A stretch of DNA of 64,000 bases, from the NCBI GenBank assembly GCA_052246725.1, contig JBQQCL010000003.1, one strand, 5' to 3'. This stretch comes from Pseudalkalibacillus sp052246725. GTDB taxonomy: Bacteria > Bacillota > Bacilli > Bacillales > Fictibacillaceae. Under the pieces are notes generated by a model. The model was not told where the DNA came from, did no database searches, and worked only from the letters and a program-made list of their open reading frames with translations. A program made the translations under genes and the position numbers. Shown here piece by piece: positions 1-6,481 of the stretch. The stretch's first letter is position 1, and the number at the start of each line of letters is the position of its first letter.

Positions 1-1
1 C

Positions 2-757
2 TTGAACATTGCTGAAGGTTTGGATGATATCCATCACGCGGACGTCGTTTTGTTGGCTGTTAAGGGGTATCATTTGAATGATGAATTGATCGCCGATTTG
101 AAAGGATTGGTGAAAAAAGGAGCGACTGTCCTGCCGCTCTTGAACGGGATTGAACATATCGGGCAGCTTCAACGGGAATTAGGTGAAGAGTCTGTGATGG
201 GAGGATTGTGCTTTATCATCTCGACACTGGATGAAAACGGACATGTTATCCATACGAGTACACAACATGACCTCGTCTTCGGTGCGCTTCATTCGTCGCA
301 GGAAGCGCTCTGCAATGAAATGGAGAAGATTTTCGACGGTGCGAACATGGCGGGTGTATTAAGCAGCAACATCCTTCTCGGACTTTGGAACAAGTATATG
401 ATGATCACCGCATTTTCCGGTGTAACGACAGCCGGAGACTTGACGCTCGGAGCGATCCGCGAATCATCGAGGACGGTGAAGCTGGCGGAAGAGGTTTTAC
501 ACGAAATGAAACTGCTCGCCATTTCGAAAGGGATCGATATCACTGACGACCATGTTCAAAAAGCGTTGGACCAGTTGAACAGCTTCCCTTCTGAGGCGAC
601 GTCATCCATGCATCAGGACAGACGAAAAGGCCTGCAGATTGAAGCAGACCACCTGCTCGGCGGCGCACTCCGGTTAGCGGAAGAAGAGAACCTGAAACTG
701 CCACATATCGAAACTCTCTACGCCCTTGTAAAACCGTATGAACTGAAGATGCGATGA
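2..757 (+). CDS. panE: 2-dehydropantoate 2-reductase (partial, 5' end outside window)
   Basis: Ketopantoate reductase reduces 2-dehydropantoate to pantoate with NADPH in the cytosolic pantothenate/CoA pathway. The visible 251 residues begin after the Rossmann nucleotide-binding segment: the strand ending in DVVLLAVKGYHL, then LPLLNGIEH, which in this family follows the NADP site, and the helical C-terminal domain with NKYMMITAFSGVT (substrate-site Lys/Asn region) and a late SSMHQDRRKG stretch typical of PanE/ApbA. The frame is open to the window edge, so the TTG at base 2 is an internal codon and not the start. A CTTGGC..GCCAAG repeat element begins about 10 bases after the stop. The family is clear; paralogues in Bacillaceae mean the pathway role is likely but not certain. 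Confidence 0.9.
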   Translation: MNIAEGLDDIHHADVVLLAVKGYHLNDELIADLKGLVKKGATVLPLLNGIEHIGQLQRELGEESVMGGLCFIISTLDENGHVIHTSTQHDLVFGALHSSQEALCNEMEKIFDGANMAGVLSSNILLGLWNKYMMITAFSGVTTAGDLTLGAIRESSRTVKLAEEVLHEMKLLAISKGIDITDDHVQKALDQLNSFPSEATSSMHQDRRKGLQIEADHLLGGALRLAEEENLKLPHIETLYALVKPYELKMR

Positions 758-765
758 CATAAAGA

Positions 766-830
766 AACTTGGCAAAGCCAAGCCTTTGGCGCAGGCTGAG
801 TTTTTAGTTGTGCTTATAAGGTGCGAGACT
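766..830. repeat. Dispersed CTTGGC-GCCAAG hairpin element, copy 1
   Basis: The segment holds the hairpin CTTGGCAAAGCCAAG (768-782), followed by AGCC..GGCT and GCTTATA. A closely similar copy lies at 43079-43140, where CTTGACAAAGCCAAG is followed by the same order of short blocks (GGGCTGAG, AGTTCGCTTATA). Both copies lie downstream of a plus-strand gene, so they may form part of transcript 3' ends. Confidence 0.7.
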
Positions 831-1095
831 CCTCGAAAATGAAAATCGCATTTTCTTCGTGCGATGTAACGCTACCGAAGCTTTCCTTGTCCTGCGGGAT
901 CAGCGTGCCTACTACCTGAATAATCCCCTCGCAAGGCATGCGACGAGGAAGCTCGCTTCGACAGGACTTTCTTGTAGACGCAGGAGCACAAATGCTTCCT
1001 TGAAAAGGAGACTCCTGAGCTCGCAAGGCGACGAGTGAGCTCACTGCACGGCCCGCGGAAAGCGAGAATCCTGGAGCGGAAATCAACGACTCTCA
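820..1095. repeat. Degenerate Bacillus-type GC-rich intergenic repeat
   Basis: About 270 bases with blocks such as CTCCTGAGCTCGCAAGGCG, GCCCGCGGAAAGCGAGAATC and CTGGAGCGGAAATCAAC. From memory, these closely resemble a long imperfect repeat scattered through many Bacillus genomes (core CCCGCGGAAAGCGAAG...CTGGAGCGGAAATCAAC). Several short inverted pairs (GAGGAAGCTCG, GAGCTCGC) suggest RNA folding. Open frames across it on both strands are by-products of its base composition. No gene is supported here. Confidence 0.6.
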
Positions 1096-1127
1096 AGAGC
1101 AACAAAGTTTGCGAAAACAGCCAATGT

Positions 1128-1156
1128 AAAAAAACCTTCTCAGCGATGAGAAGGTT
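1128..1156 (-). terminator. Rho-independent terminator
   Basis: Perfect 10-bp stem AACCTTCTCA / TGAGAAGGTT with a GCGA loop. On the minus strand it is followed by seven T. It lies 20 bases after the stop of the 43-residue minus-strand reading frame ending at 1177 and supports that frame being transcribed. Confidence 0.85.
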
Positions 1157-1176
1157 CCTTTATGTACTCAGGGCGA

Positions 1177-1308
1177 TTATTGTTGCGGACTTTCTTTTTG
1201 CTTGTGACCTGAATAATTTTTTGCCAGTTTAAGAGTCTTCGAAATGACCTTTTGAACATCAATTCCTTTTTTCCTCAAATTCTGAATATGAATGTCAGTA
1301 CTCGTCAT
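1177..1308 (-). CDS. Small hypothetical protein, 43 aa
   Basis: A minus-strand frame starting MTSTDIHIQNLRKKGIDVQK and ending ESPQQ. It is lysine-rich and has no membrane segment. A GAGG lies only three bases before the ATG, and a strong terminator follows the stop. A second open frame upstream on the same strand (about 1297-1450, ending GVFEDHDEY) overlaps the start by a few bases in another frame and also looks protein-like. The pair could be coupled small genes or the two halves of one frameshifted gene. I do not recognise the family. Confidence 0.45.
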   Translation of the reverse strand: MTSTDIHIQNLRKKGIDVQKVISKTLKLAKNYSGHKQKESPQQ

Positions 1309-1808
1309 GATCCTCAAACACTCCTATCATTTTTAAAAGATTTGTCCGTCCAAGTAAAGCTATTAGTGTATGTATTCCCGATTTCTTAGCTGTTAACCCT
1401 GAAATTCCAATTTTATTTCCACTACTAAATATAGACGTATTTGCCTCTCATTGGTTGCATCTATTTTGAAATATTTTTTACAAGTGAAAGAAATCTTCTT
1501 AGAAAATGATGTTGGATTCTCTACATCATACTATACTATCTCCTATACATCGATTCCTAATTTATAGTTCGTTCCTTTTTACTATTTTATCAAGCAGGCG
1601 AGACGACCCCATCCTCAAGGAATGTGAAGGGCATAGCCCAATGAGTAGGGTGGGGATGAATCGCCTTCGGACAAGGGAGGGATCTTACCATCTCAATTGT
1701 TCGACTTATGATTCATCTAATTTTTTTTGGAATCGTTCCTTTTTTCATCTCTAAATGAAAACTTATGATATAATAGGAACAAATGTTCGTTTTCGGGAGG
1801 TGGAATCC

Positions 1809-2907
1809 ATGTTGGTTCATAGAGCCTATAAATTTCGACTCTATCCAACCAAAGAACAAGAAATTCGAATCGCGAAGACAATCGGCTGCAGTCGTTTTGT
1901 ATTTAATTACTTTTTGGCACGATGGAATACCACCTACCAAGAAAAAGGGAAAGGATTGACCTATCCTACTTGTTCGAAGCAATTAACGCAACTGAAAAAG
2001 GAATTCCTTTGGCTGAACGACGTAGACAGTATTGCCCTTCAATCTTCCTTGAGGAACCTTGCGGATTCCTTTTCACGATTCTTCCAGAAACAACCCTCCC
2101 CGATTCAAGTCTAAAAAGAATAAGGTTCAATCCTATACCACCAAATATACAAACGGAAATATTGCGATTGTTGGAAACAAAATCAAATTGCCCAAACTGG
2201 GCCTCGTCAAATTGGTAAAGAGTCGTGTGGTTAAAGGACGGATCCTCAATGCCACAATTAGACGAAACCCAAGTGGAAACTATTTTGTGTCCATTTTGGT
2301 GGAAACAGAAGTAGGCGATGGGCCTAAAACCCACTCGTCAGTGGGGATTGATGTCGGACTAAAGGATTTTGCCATATTGTCAGACGGAACGGTGTATGGG
2401 AACCCTACGTTTTTTCGAACCTTAGAAAAGAAACTTGTGAAAGCCCAACAAGTCCTGTCCAGACGTCAAAAAGGCTCTTCGAATTGGCATAAGCAACGGA
2501 TTAAAGTTGCCCGAATGCACGAGAAAATTGCAAATGCGCGAAACGATTACTTGCATAAAATCTCTACCCATATTGTCAAAAACCACGACCTTATTGGTAT
2601 GGAAGATTTGCAGGTATCCCATATGCTTAAGAACCACAACCTCGCCAAAGCCATCAGTGAAGTGAGTTGGTCAACCTTCCGTTCCATGCTTGAATACAAA
2701 GCAAAGTGGTACGGCAAACAGATCGTGGTGGTATCCAAGACGTTTCCTTCCAGTCAACTTTGTTCCCATTGTGGCTATCGTCATAAAGACGTTAAGGATC
2801 TTGCATGCCCAAAATGCACGACGCATCATGATCGAGATCCTAACGCAAGTAGGAATCTTCGTAAGGAAGCCTTACGATTAACCGCAGGAACTGCGGGGAT
2901 CGCCTAA
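1809..2907 (+). pseudogene. tnpB: TnpB RNA-guided nuclease, frameshifted
   Basis: TnpB is the omega-RNA-guided DNA nuclease of IS605-type elements. The ATG at 1809 (MLVHRAYKFRLYPTKEQ) follows a CGGGAGGTGG ribosome site. The first frame runs to the stop at 2112-2114, whose last residues (FFQKQPSPIQV) have left the family pattern. The second frame, open from 2059, resumes with PPRFKSKKNKV. A one-base-type shift therefore lies near 2088-2100. The second part keeps the RuvC residues: Asp in GIDVGLKDFAILSDG, Glu in GMEDLQV, the zinc finger CSHCGY..CPKC and a late HDRDPNASRNL with the third Asp. Unless the shift is a sequencing error or is bypassed, no full-length nuclease is made. Confidence 0.9.
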
Positions 2908-2990
2908 TCCATAACTGCGGTTACGCTGGTGTTCTTAGGAATCCCCCACTTCAAGCCACTCGCAAGAGTGCTAAGTGGCGGGTAGTTCAA
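2860..2990 (+). ncRNA. Probable omega RNA / right-end scaffold of the TnpB element
   Basis: TnpB elements encode a guide RNA that overlaps the tnpB 3' end and stops at the element's right end. Here the end has GGTTACGCTGGTGTTCTTAGG, the stem CCCCCACTTC/AAGTGGCGGG with an inner hairpin GCCACTCGCAAGAGTGC-like arm, and GTAGTTCAA at 2982-2990. Bases from 2991 would act as the guide. The 5' limit is not visible and 2860 is approximate. Confidence 0.6.
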
Positions 2991-2992
2991 GG

Positions 2993-3092
2993 GAGCTGTC
3001 TCTTCGATCGAGCAACTTTTTCCCCGTAATCGTGCAACTTTCCCTCATAACGTTCCTCCGTAATCGTGCAACTTCCACAAAGGGGACAGCCA
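2993..3092. repeat. GCTGTC/GACAGC stem enclosing CGTGCAACTT repeats
   Basis: GCTGTCTC (2995-3002) can pair with GGGACAGC (3083-3090). The roughly 80-base loop holds three copies of a short unit: GATCGAGCAACTTT, GTAATCGTGCAACTTT and GTAATCGTGCAACTTC, at 22- and 34-base offsets. There is no T tract after the stem, so terminator function is uncertain. It lies between the transposon end and the symporter gene. Confidence 0.5.
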
Positions 3093-3184
3093 CACGCTTT
3101 TGCAAATTCCACTTTTAAAATCGGGAAATAATGGGTATGGAACAAAAAGATATTATAGAAGAAAAGCATGAAGGGAGCACTGTC

Positions 3185-4606
3185 GTGGAAATTATTTCTT
3201 GGTTCGAAACGTGGGTAGCGAATGTGTCCAACTTCTTATGGACTTATGTACTTGCCATTCTATTAATTGGAGCAGGTATCTTTTTAACAATCAGACTACG
3301 CTTTTTCCAATTCCGTTTTTTCGGACACGCATTAAGCCAAACGATCGGGCAAATCTTTAAAAAGGACAAGCATGAAGGGACGATCACCCCTTTCCAGGCT
3401 TTCACATCGGCCCTTGCTTCGACAGCTGGAGCAACGAACATCGTTGGTGTACCGGTCGCCATCGCACTCGGTGGACCTGGAGCCTTGTTCTGGATGTGGA
3501 TGGTCGCGCTGATCGGAATGGCGACCAAATACTCTGAAATCATGCTCGGAGTGAAATATCGGGAAAAGAACAAGAATGGGACGTGGGTTGGTGGTCCGCA
3601 GTATTATATCAAGAAAGCACTTGGTTGGGATAAAGTGGCGGCAGCTTTCGCTTTCTTCCTCATGATTGAAGCGATCCCAAGTTTGATGGTCCAATCCAAT
3701 TCCATCACCACACAAGTTGAAGGTGCTTTCGGATGGTCGACACAAATCACCGGCCTCATCATGTGCGGGTTAGTCGCCATCGTTGTTTTCGGAGGCATCA
3801 AACGTATTGGGAAAGTGACCGATAAAATGGTTCCGTTCATGGTCATCACCTACTTGATCGGAGCTTTCATCGTCATTTTCGCTCATATAGGCGAACTTCC
3901 AAATGTATTCGGAATGATATTCACACATGCATTTACACCGATTTCTGCTGCAGGTGGATTTGCGGGAGCCGGTATCGCTCAAGCACTCCGTTGGGGAATC
4001 GCACGTGGGCTCTATTCGAATGAAGCCGGTCTCGGAACTGCTCCGATTACACATGCAGCAGCACAGACCAATCATCCATCCCGACAAGCTTTATGGGGGA
4101 TTTTCAGTGTTTTCGTCGATACAATCGTCATCTGTACAGTTTCTGGCCTCGCTGTACTCGTCACCGGAACTTGGATGGAAGTAAGTGCGGATAACGCATC
4201 GAACATGATTGGTACTGCCTTTGGAACCGTGATGGGAGAAACGTTCGGCGGAAGCTTCATTGCTATCTTCCTATTCTTCTTCGTCATCACGACGGTCGGT
4301 GTCCTGATCTTCTTTGGTGAAAAACAGGCGGAATACTTATTTGGATTAAAAGGATCAAAGTTTATGAGAATCATCTATATCGCAGCGATTTATGTAGGTG
4401 CGATCGGCGGCTTGCAGTTTGTCTGGCAGTTCCTCGATCTACTGCTCGCATTCGTCCTGCTCTGTAACATCATCCCGCTCGTCTTCTTGCATAAAGAAAT
4501 CCGCGCGATGACGGATGACTACATCAATCGGATTTATCGTAAAAAAGAAGGAAAACCCTCAATCCAGCTGTTTTCGGATCAAAGTGACAAGGACATAAGT
4601 CAGTGA
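3185..4606 (+). CDS. Sodium:alanine/glycine symporter (AGCS family)
   Basis: Integral membrane carrier importing alanine or glycine with Na+. I chose the GTG at 3185 because GGGAG stands seven bases upstream; the frame is open further up (an ATG at 3131) but without a ribosome site. This gives 473 residues, the normal AGCS length. Family motifs include TAGATNIVGVPVAIALGGPG near residue 90, GGPQYYI, and ARGLYSNEAGLGTAPI around residue 285, plus about ten hydrophobic spans. It stands alone: the tnpB relic is upstream and a 21-bp repeat array follows within about 15 bases of the stop. Family assignment is firm; substrate (Ala, Gly or Gln) is not decided by sequence. Confidence 0.93.
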   Translation: MEIISWFETWVANVSNFLWTYVLAILLIGAGIFLTIRLRFFQFRFFGHALSQTIGQIFKKDKHEGTITPFQAFTSALASTAGATNIVGVPVAIALGGPGALFWMWMVALIGMATKYSEIMLGVKYREKNKNGTWVGGPQYYIKKALGWDKVAAAFAFFLMIEAIPSLMVQSNSITTQVEGAFGWSTQITGLIMCGLVAIVVFGGIKRIGKVTDKMVPFMVITYLIGAFIVIFAHIGELPNVFGMIFTHAFTPISAAGGFAGAGIAQALRWGIARGLYSNEAGLGTAPITHAAAQTNHPSRQALWGIFSVFVDTIVICTVSGLAVLVTGTWMEVSADNASNMIGTAFGTVMGETFGGSFIAIFLFFFVITTVGVLIFFGEKQAEYLFGLKGSKFMRIIYIAAIYVGAIGGLQFVWQFLDLLLAFVLLCNIIPLVFLHKEIRAMTDDYINRIYRKKEGKPSIQLFSDQSDKDISQ

Positions 4607-4617
4607 TCTAGCTGAAT

Positions 4618-4806
4618 GATTGAAGTGAACAGATTATGCTGCAAAGTGAACAGATTAATCTTAAAGTGAACAAATTTTCATGGGAAGTGCACAGATTAAC
4701 CTGGAAAGTGAACAGAATATCTCAGGAAGTGAACAGAATAATTTGAAATGTGATCAGAATATTTGTCGAAGTGAACAGATTATGCTGCAAAATGAACAGA
4801 TTAAGA
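4618..4806. repeat. Nine-unit tandem array, 21-bp period, core AAGTGAACAGATTA
   Basis: Cores start their GTGA at about 4625, 4646, 4666, 4687, 4708, 4729, 4750, 4771 and 4792, so the spacing is 21 (once 20). The core AAGTGAACAG(A/T)(T/A)TA is conserved and the remaining 7 bases vary. The same core in reverse orientation forms another nine-unit array at 50859-51045. The array follows the stop of the symporter gene and precedes a minus-strand terminator, so it could be a 3' untranslated region. Confidence 0.9.
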
Positions 4807-4840
4807 CAGGATATTATCCATCACACACACATCTATACTA

Positions 4841-4885
4841 AAAAGAAACAAGCTTACCGAAAAGTCCCTTTGGTAAGCTTGTTTC
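4841..4885 (-). terminator. Rho-independent terminator of the 4897-5373 gene
   Basis: Perfect 14-bp stem GAAACAAGCTTACC / GGTAAGCTTGTTTC. In minus-strand direction TTTT follows. It begins about 12 bases after the stop of the coiled-coil protein gene. Confidence 0.85.
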
Positions 4886-4896
4886 GTATGTCCCAA

Positions 4897-5373
4897 TTAT
4901 TTGGAGCCGTTTTTCTTCAATTCAGCCTCAATCGCTTTATCGATTTCATCCTTGGCTTTCGTCAAAGATTCTTCTGCCTTTTCATCTAGATTCGATTTCC
5001 CGGATTTCACAGCCTCATTCTTTGTAGCTTCTGCCTCTTTTTTCACGTCTTTATAATACTTGTCCAGCTCATTTTGGTTTTCTTTGATCAGTTTCTCTTT
5101 ATGCTTTTCGATCTCGCTTTTCGCGCTTTGGACATTCGAACGGATGTCATCTTTGATTTTGGAGACGATCTCGTTCTGCTTGTCTTCAGTCGCTTTTTCG
5201 ATTTCAGGAAACACCAAAGTGTACAACTGGCTGATTCCGCTCTTGATGTAAGTATTCCAGCTATCCCCATAGGCGGCATAAGCCGTTCCGCCGAACGCAC
5301 CGATAGCCACCGCCCCGGCCATAACAACTACAACAACCTTTTTCTTGCTCTGATCCATCCATTTTTTAAACAT
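4897..5373 (-). CDS. Secreted or membrane-anchored coiled-coil protein, 158 aa
   Basis: No family recognised. The N-terminus has a positively charged start (MFKKWMDQSKKK), a hydrophobic segment VVVVVMAGAVAIGAFGG and a likely signal peptidase site after TAYA (about residue 33). The rest, residues 60-150, is rich in Lys/Glu/Ala with heptad-like spacing, expected to form a long coiled coil outside the membrane. AGGAAGGGG lies eight bases before the ATG and a strong terminator follows, so it is a monocistronic real gene. A role at the cell surface is inference only. Confidence 0.8.
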   Translation of the reverse strand: MFKKWMDQSKKKVVVVVMAGAVAIGAFGGTAYAAYGDSWNTYIKSGISQLYTLVFPEIEKATEDKQNEIVSKIKDDIRSNVQSAKSEIEKHKEKLIKENQNELDKYYKDVKKEAEATKNEAVKSGKSNLDEKAEESLTKAKDEIDKAIEAELKKNGSK

Positions 5374-5644
5374 AAAAAATACCCCTTCCTAAGAATTGAA
5401 AATTAGAAAGCGGTCGGTTGCACTACTAGCTCCTTCGCATCAAAGTGCCCAAATAAAGATACGAATTCACAGCCCCCTCTATATTCCCTTTGTATTATAA
5501 CCTTCCAACTTAAGGATGTTAATGAACCCAAATACCTATTAAATGCCATCAGATACCAGGAGAAAACTACCATTTTTGCCAGAAATCCACTCACTTACCG
5601 CGGTGGCTCAATCAGCTCCTTTAAGGGTCACGAGGCCATAAAAA

Positions 5645-6202
5645 TCATTTCTTATTATTCAACCAATCTTCTTTAGTCAATTTCATATTAATCGAATCTA
5701 TTAATTCTCCTTCAAATTCCAAATCATCTTTATCGATACTTTCCACTATGAACCCGACTTTTTCATATAACTTTTTTGCTCTTGAATTGAAATCAAATAC
5801 ACTCAAAGTCAACTGGTTTAGAATCGTATTTTCAAAAACATAATCGACCATTAACCGCGTTGCTTCTGTACCTAACCCTCGATTTCTACCCAACGCTCCA
5901 ATCAGTATTCTGAAATTCATACTTTGGTTTTCCTCATCAAATAAATTGACAACTCCTTCTCCAACCAACGTATTTGAAATCTTATCAATAATAGCAAGAT
6001 CCAATCGGTCTTTTTGTGCATTCCTCGTATGATACCAGTGATAGACCTTTTCTCTATTGTATTCAGGAGAGCTCCCTGTATATTTAAGAACCACAGGATC
6101 ATTTAAACATTCTTCTAAACTCGGAAAGTCTTCATCCATTTTAAAAGGTCTAAGAATAGTCTTGTCTCCAGTAATGATCGGTTTATTGCTCAAATCTATC
6201 AT
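5645..6202 (-). CDS. GNAT-family N-acetyltransferase (RimJ/RimL type)
   Basis: Cytosolic acetyl-CoA dependent N-acetyltransferase. The 185 residues follow the GNAT order: LRPFKMDEDFPSLEECLND at the N-terminus, a central strand and acetyl-CoA loop GALGRNRGLGTEATRL (Q/RxxGxG/A variant, about residue 105), and the C-terminal NSRAKKLYEKVGF block. GGAAGGAG lies eight bases before the ATG. The gap downstream (5374-5644) contains no supported gene. The acceptor (ribosomal protein, amino acid or drug) cannot be read from the sequence. Confidence 0.88.
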   Translation of the reverse strand: MIDLSNKPIITGDKTILRPFKMDEDFPSLEECLNDPVVLKYTGSSPEYNREKVYHWYHTRNAQKDRLDLAIIDKISNTLVGEGVVNLFDEENQSMNFRILIGALGRNRGLGTEATRLMVDYVFENTILNQLTLSVFDFNSRAKKLYEKVGFIVESIDKDDLEFEGELIDSINMKLTKEDWLNNKK

Positions 6203-6242
6203 GGGGTTTCACTCCTTCCCCTATAAAAATCGGCTGATCCAG

Positions 6243-6410
6243 CTACCATTTTTCACGCTCTGGATTCTGCTGTTCTAAGAGGTCGATGATCTGTTCATTC
6301 TGGTCCCTCTGTTCTTCGAGAAGGTCTCTAATATCCTTCATGTACATGATCACATAATAAGCAGCATATACTGCACCTGCCAAAATCAAAACCCAAAAGA
6401 TATTCAGCAT
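6243..6410 (-). CDS. Small membrane protein, 55 aa
   Basis: Starts MLNIFWVLILAGAVYAAYYV, a single membrane-spanning helix, followed by a charged cytosolic tail rich in Glu/Gln (DLLEEQRDQNEQ) that can form a coiled coil, ending NPEREKW. A purine-rich GGAGGGGGAAGAGG precedes the ATG. It sits between the acetyltransferase and the nuclease-helicase, on the same strand as both. The one-helix-plus-coil layout resembles small scaffold proteins of Bacillaceae, but I do not recognise a family. Confidence 0.75.
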   Translation of the reverse strand: MLNIFWVLILAGAVYAAYYVIMYMKDIRDLLEEQRDQNEQIIDLLEQQNPEREKW

Positions 6411-6481
6411 CCTATCCTCTTCCCCCTCCGCTCATTCCTACTTAACTACTTTTACATGAATGAGCAGAATTCCTCCATTCT

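Larger units (their letters stand above)
1571..2990 (+). mobile_element. IS200/IS605-type element carrying only tnpB (IS1341-like)
   Basis: The left part has a subterminal stem CCCCATCC (about 1607) / GGGTGGGG (about 1649), the centre is tnpB, and the right part is the conserved end with CCCCCACTTC...AAGTGGCGGG and a final TTCAA (2986-2990). No tnpA (Y1 transposase) is present, so the element would depend on transposase in trans. The left boundary, after TTTAT at about 1567-1571, is a guess; the right boundary is firmer. tnpB itself is frameshifted, so the copy is probably dead. Confidence 0.75.

Noticed and set aside
814..1105. Two minus-strand open frames over the GC-rich repeat
   Set aside because: Overlapping frames in a repeat with mirrored blocks; no ribosome sites and no protein-like pattern.
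4618..4806. CRISPR array
   Set aside because: Units are 21 bp with no unique 30-40 bp spacers, the repeat is degenerate, and no cas genes are present. The same applies to 50853-51046 and 56575-56662.
5403..5594. Minus-strand 63-residue frame upstream of the coiled-coil gene
   Set aside because: No ribosome site, lies in the promoter-side gap, composition not convincing.
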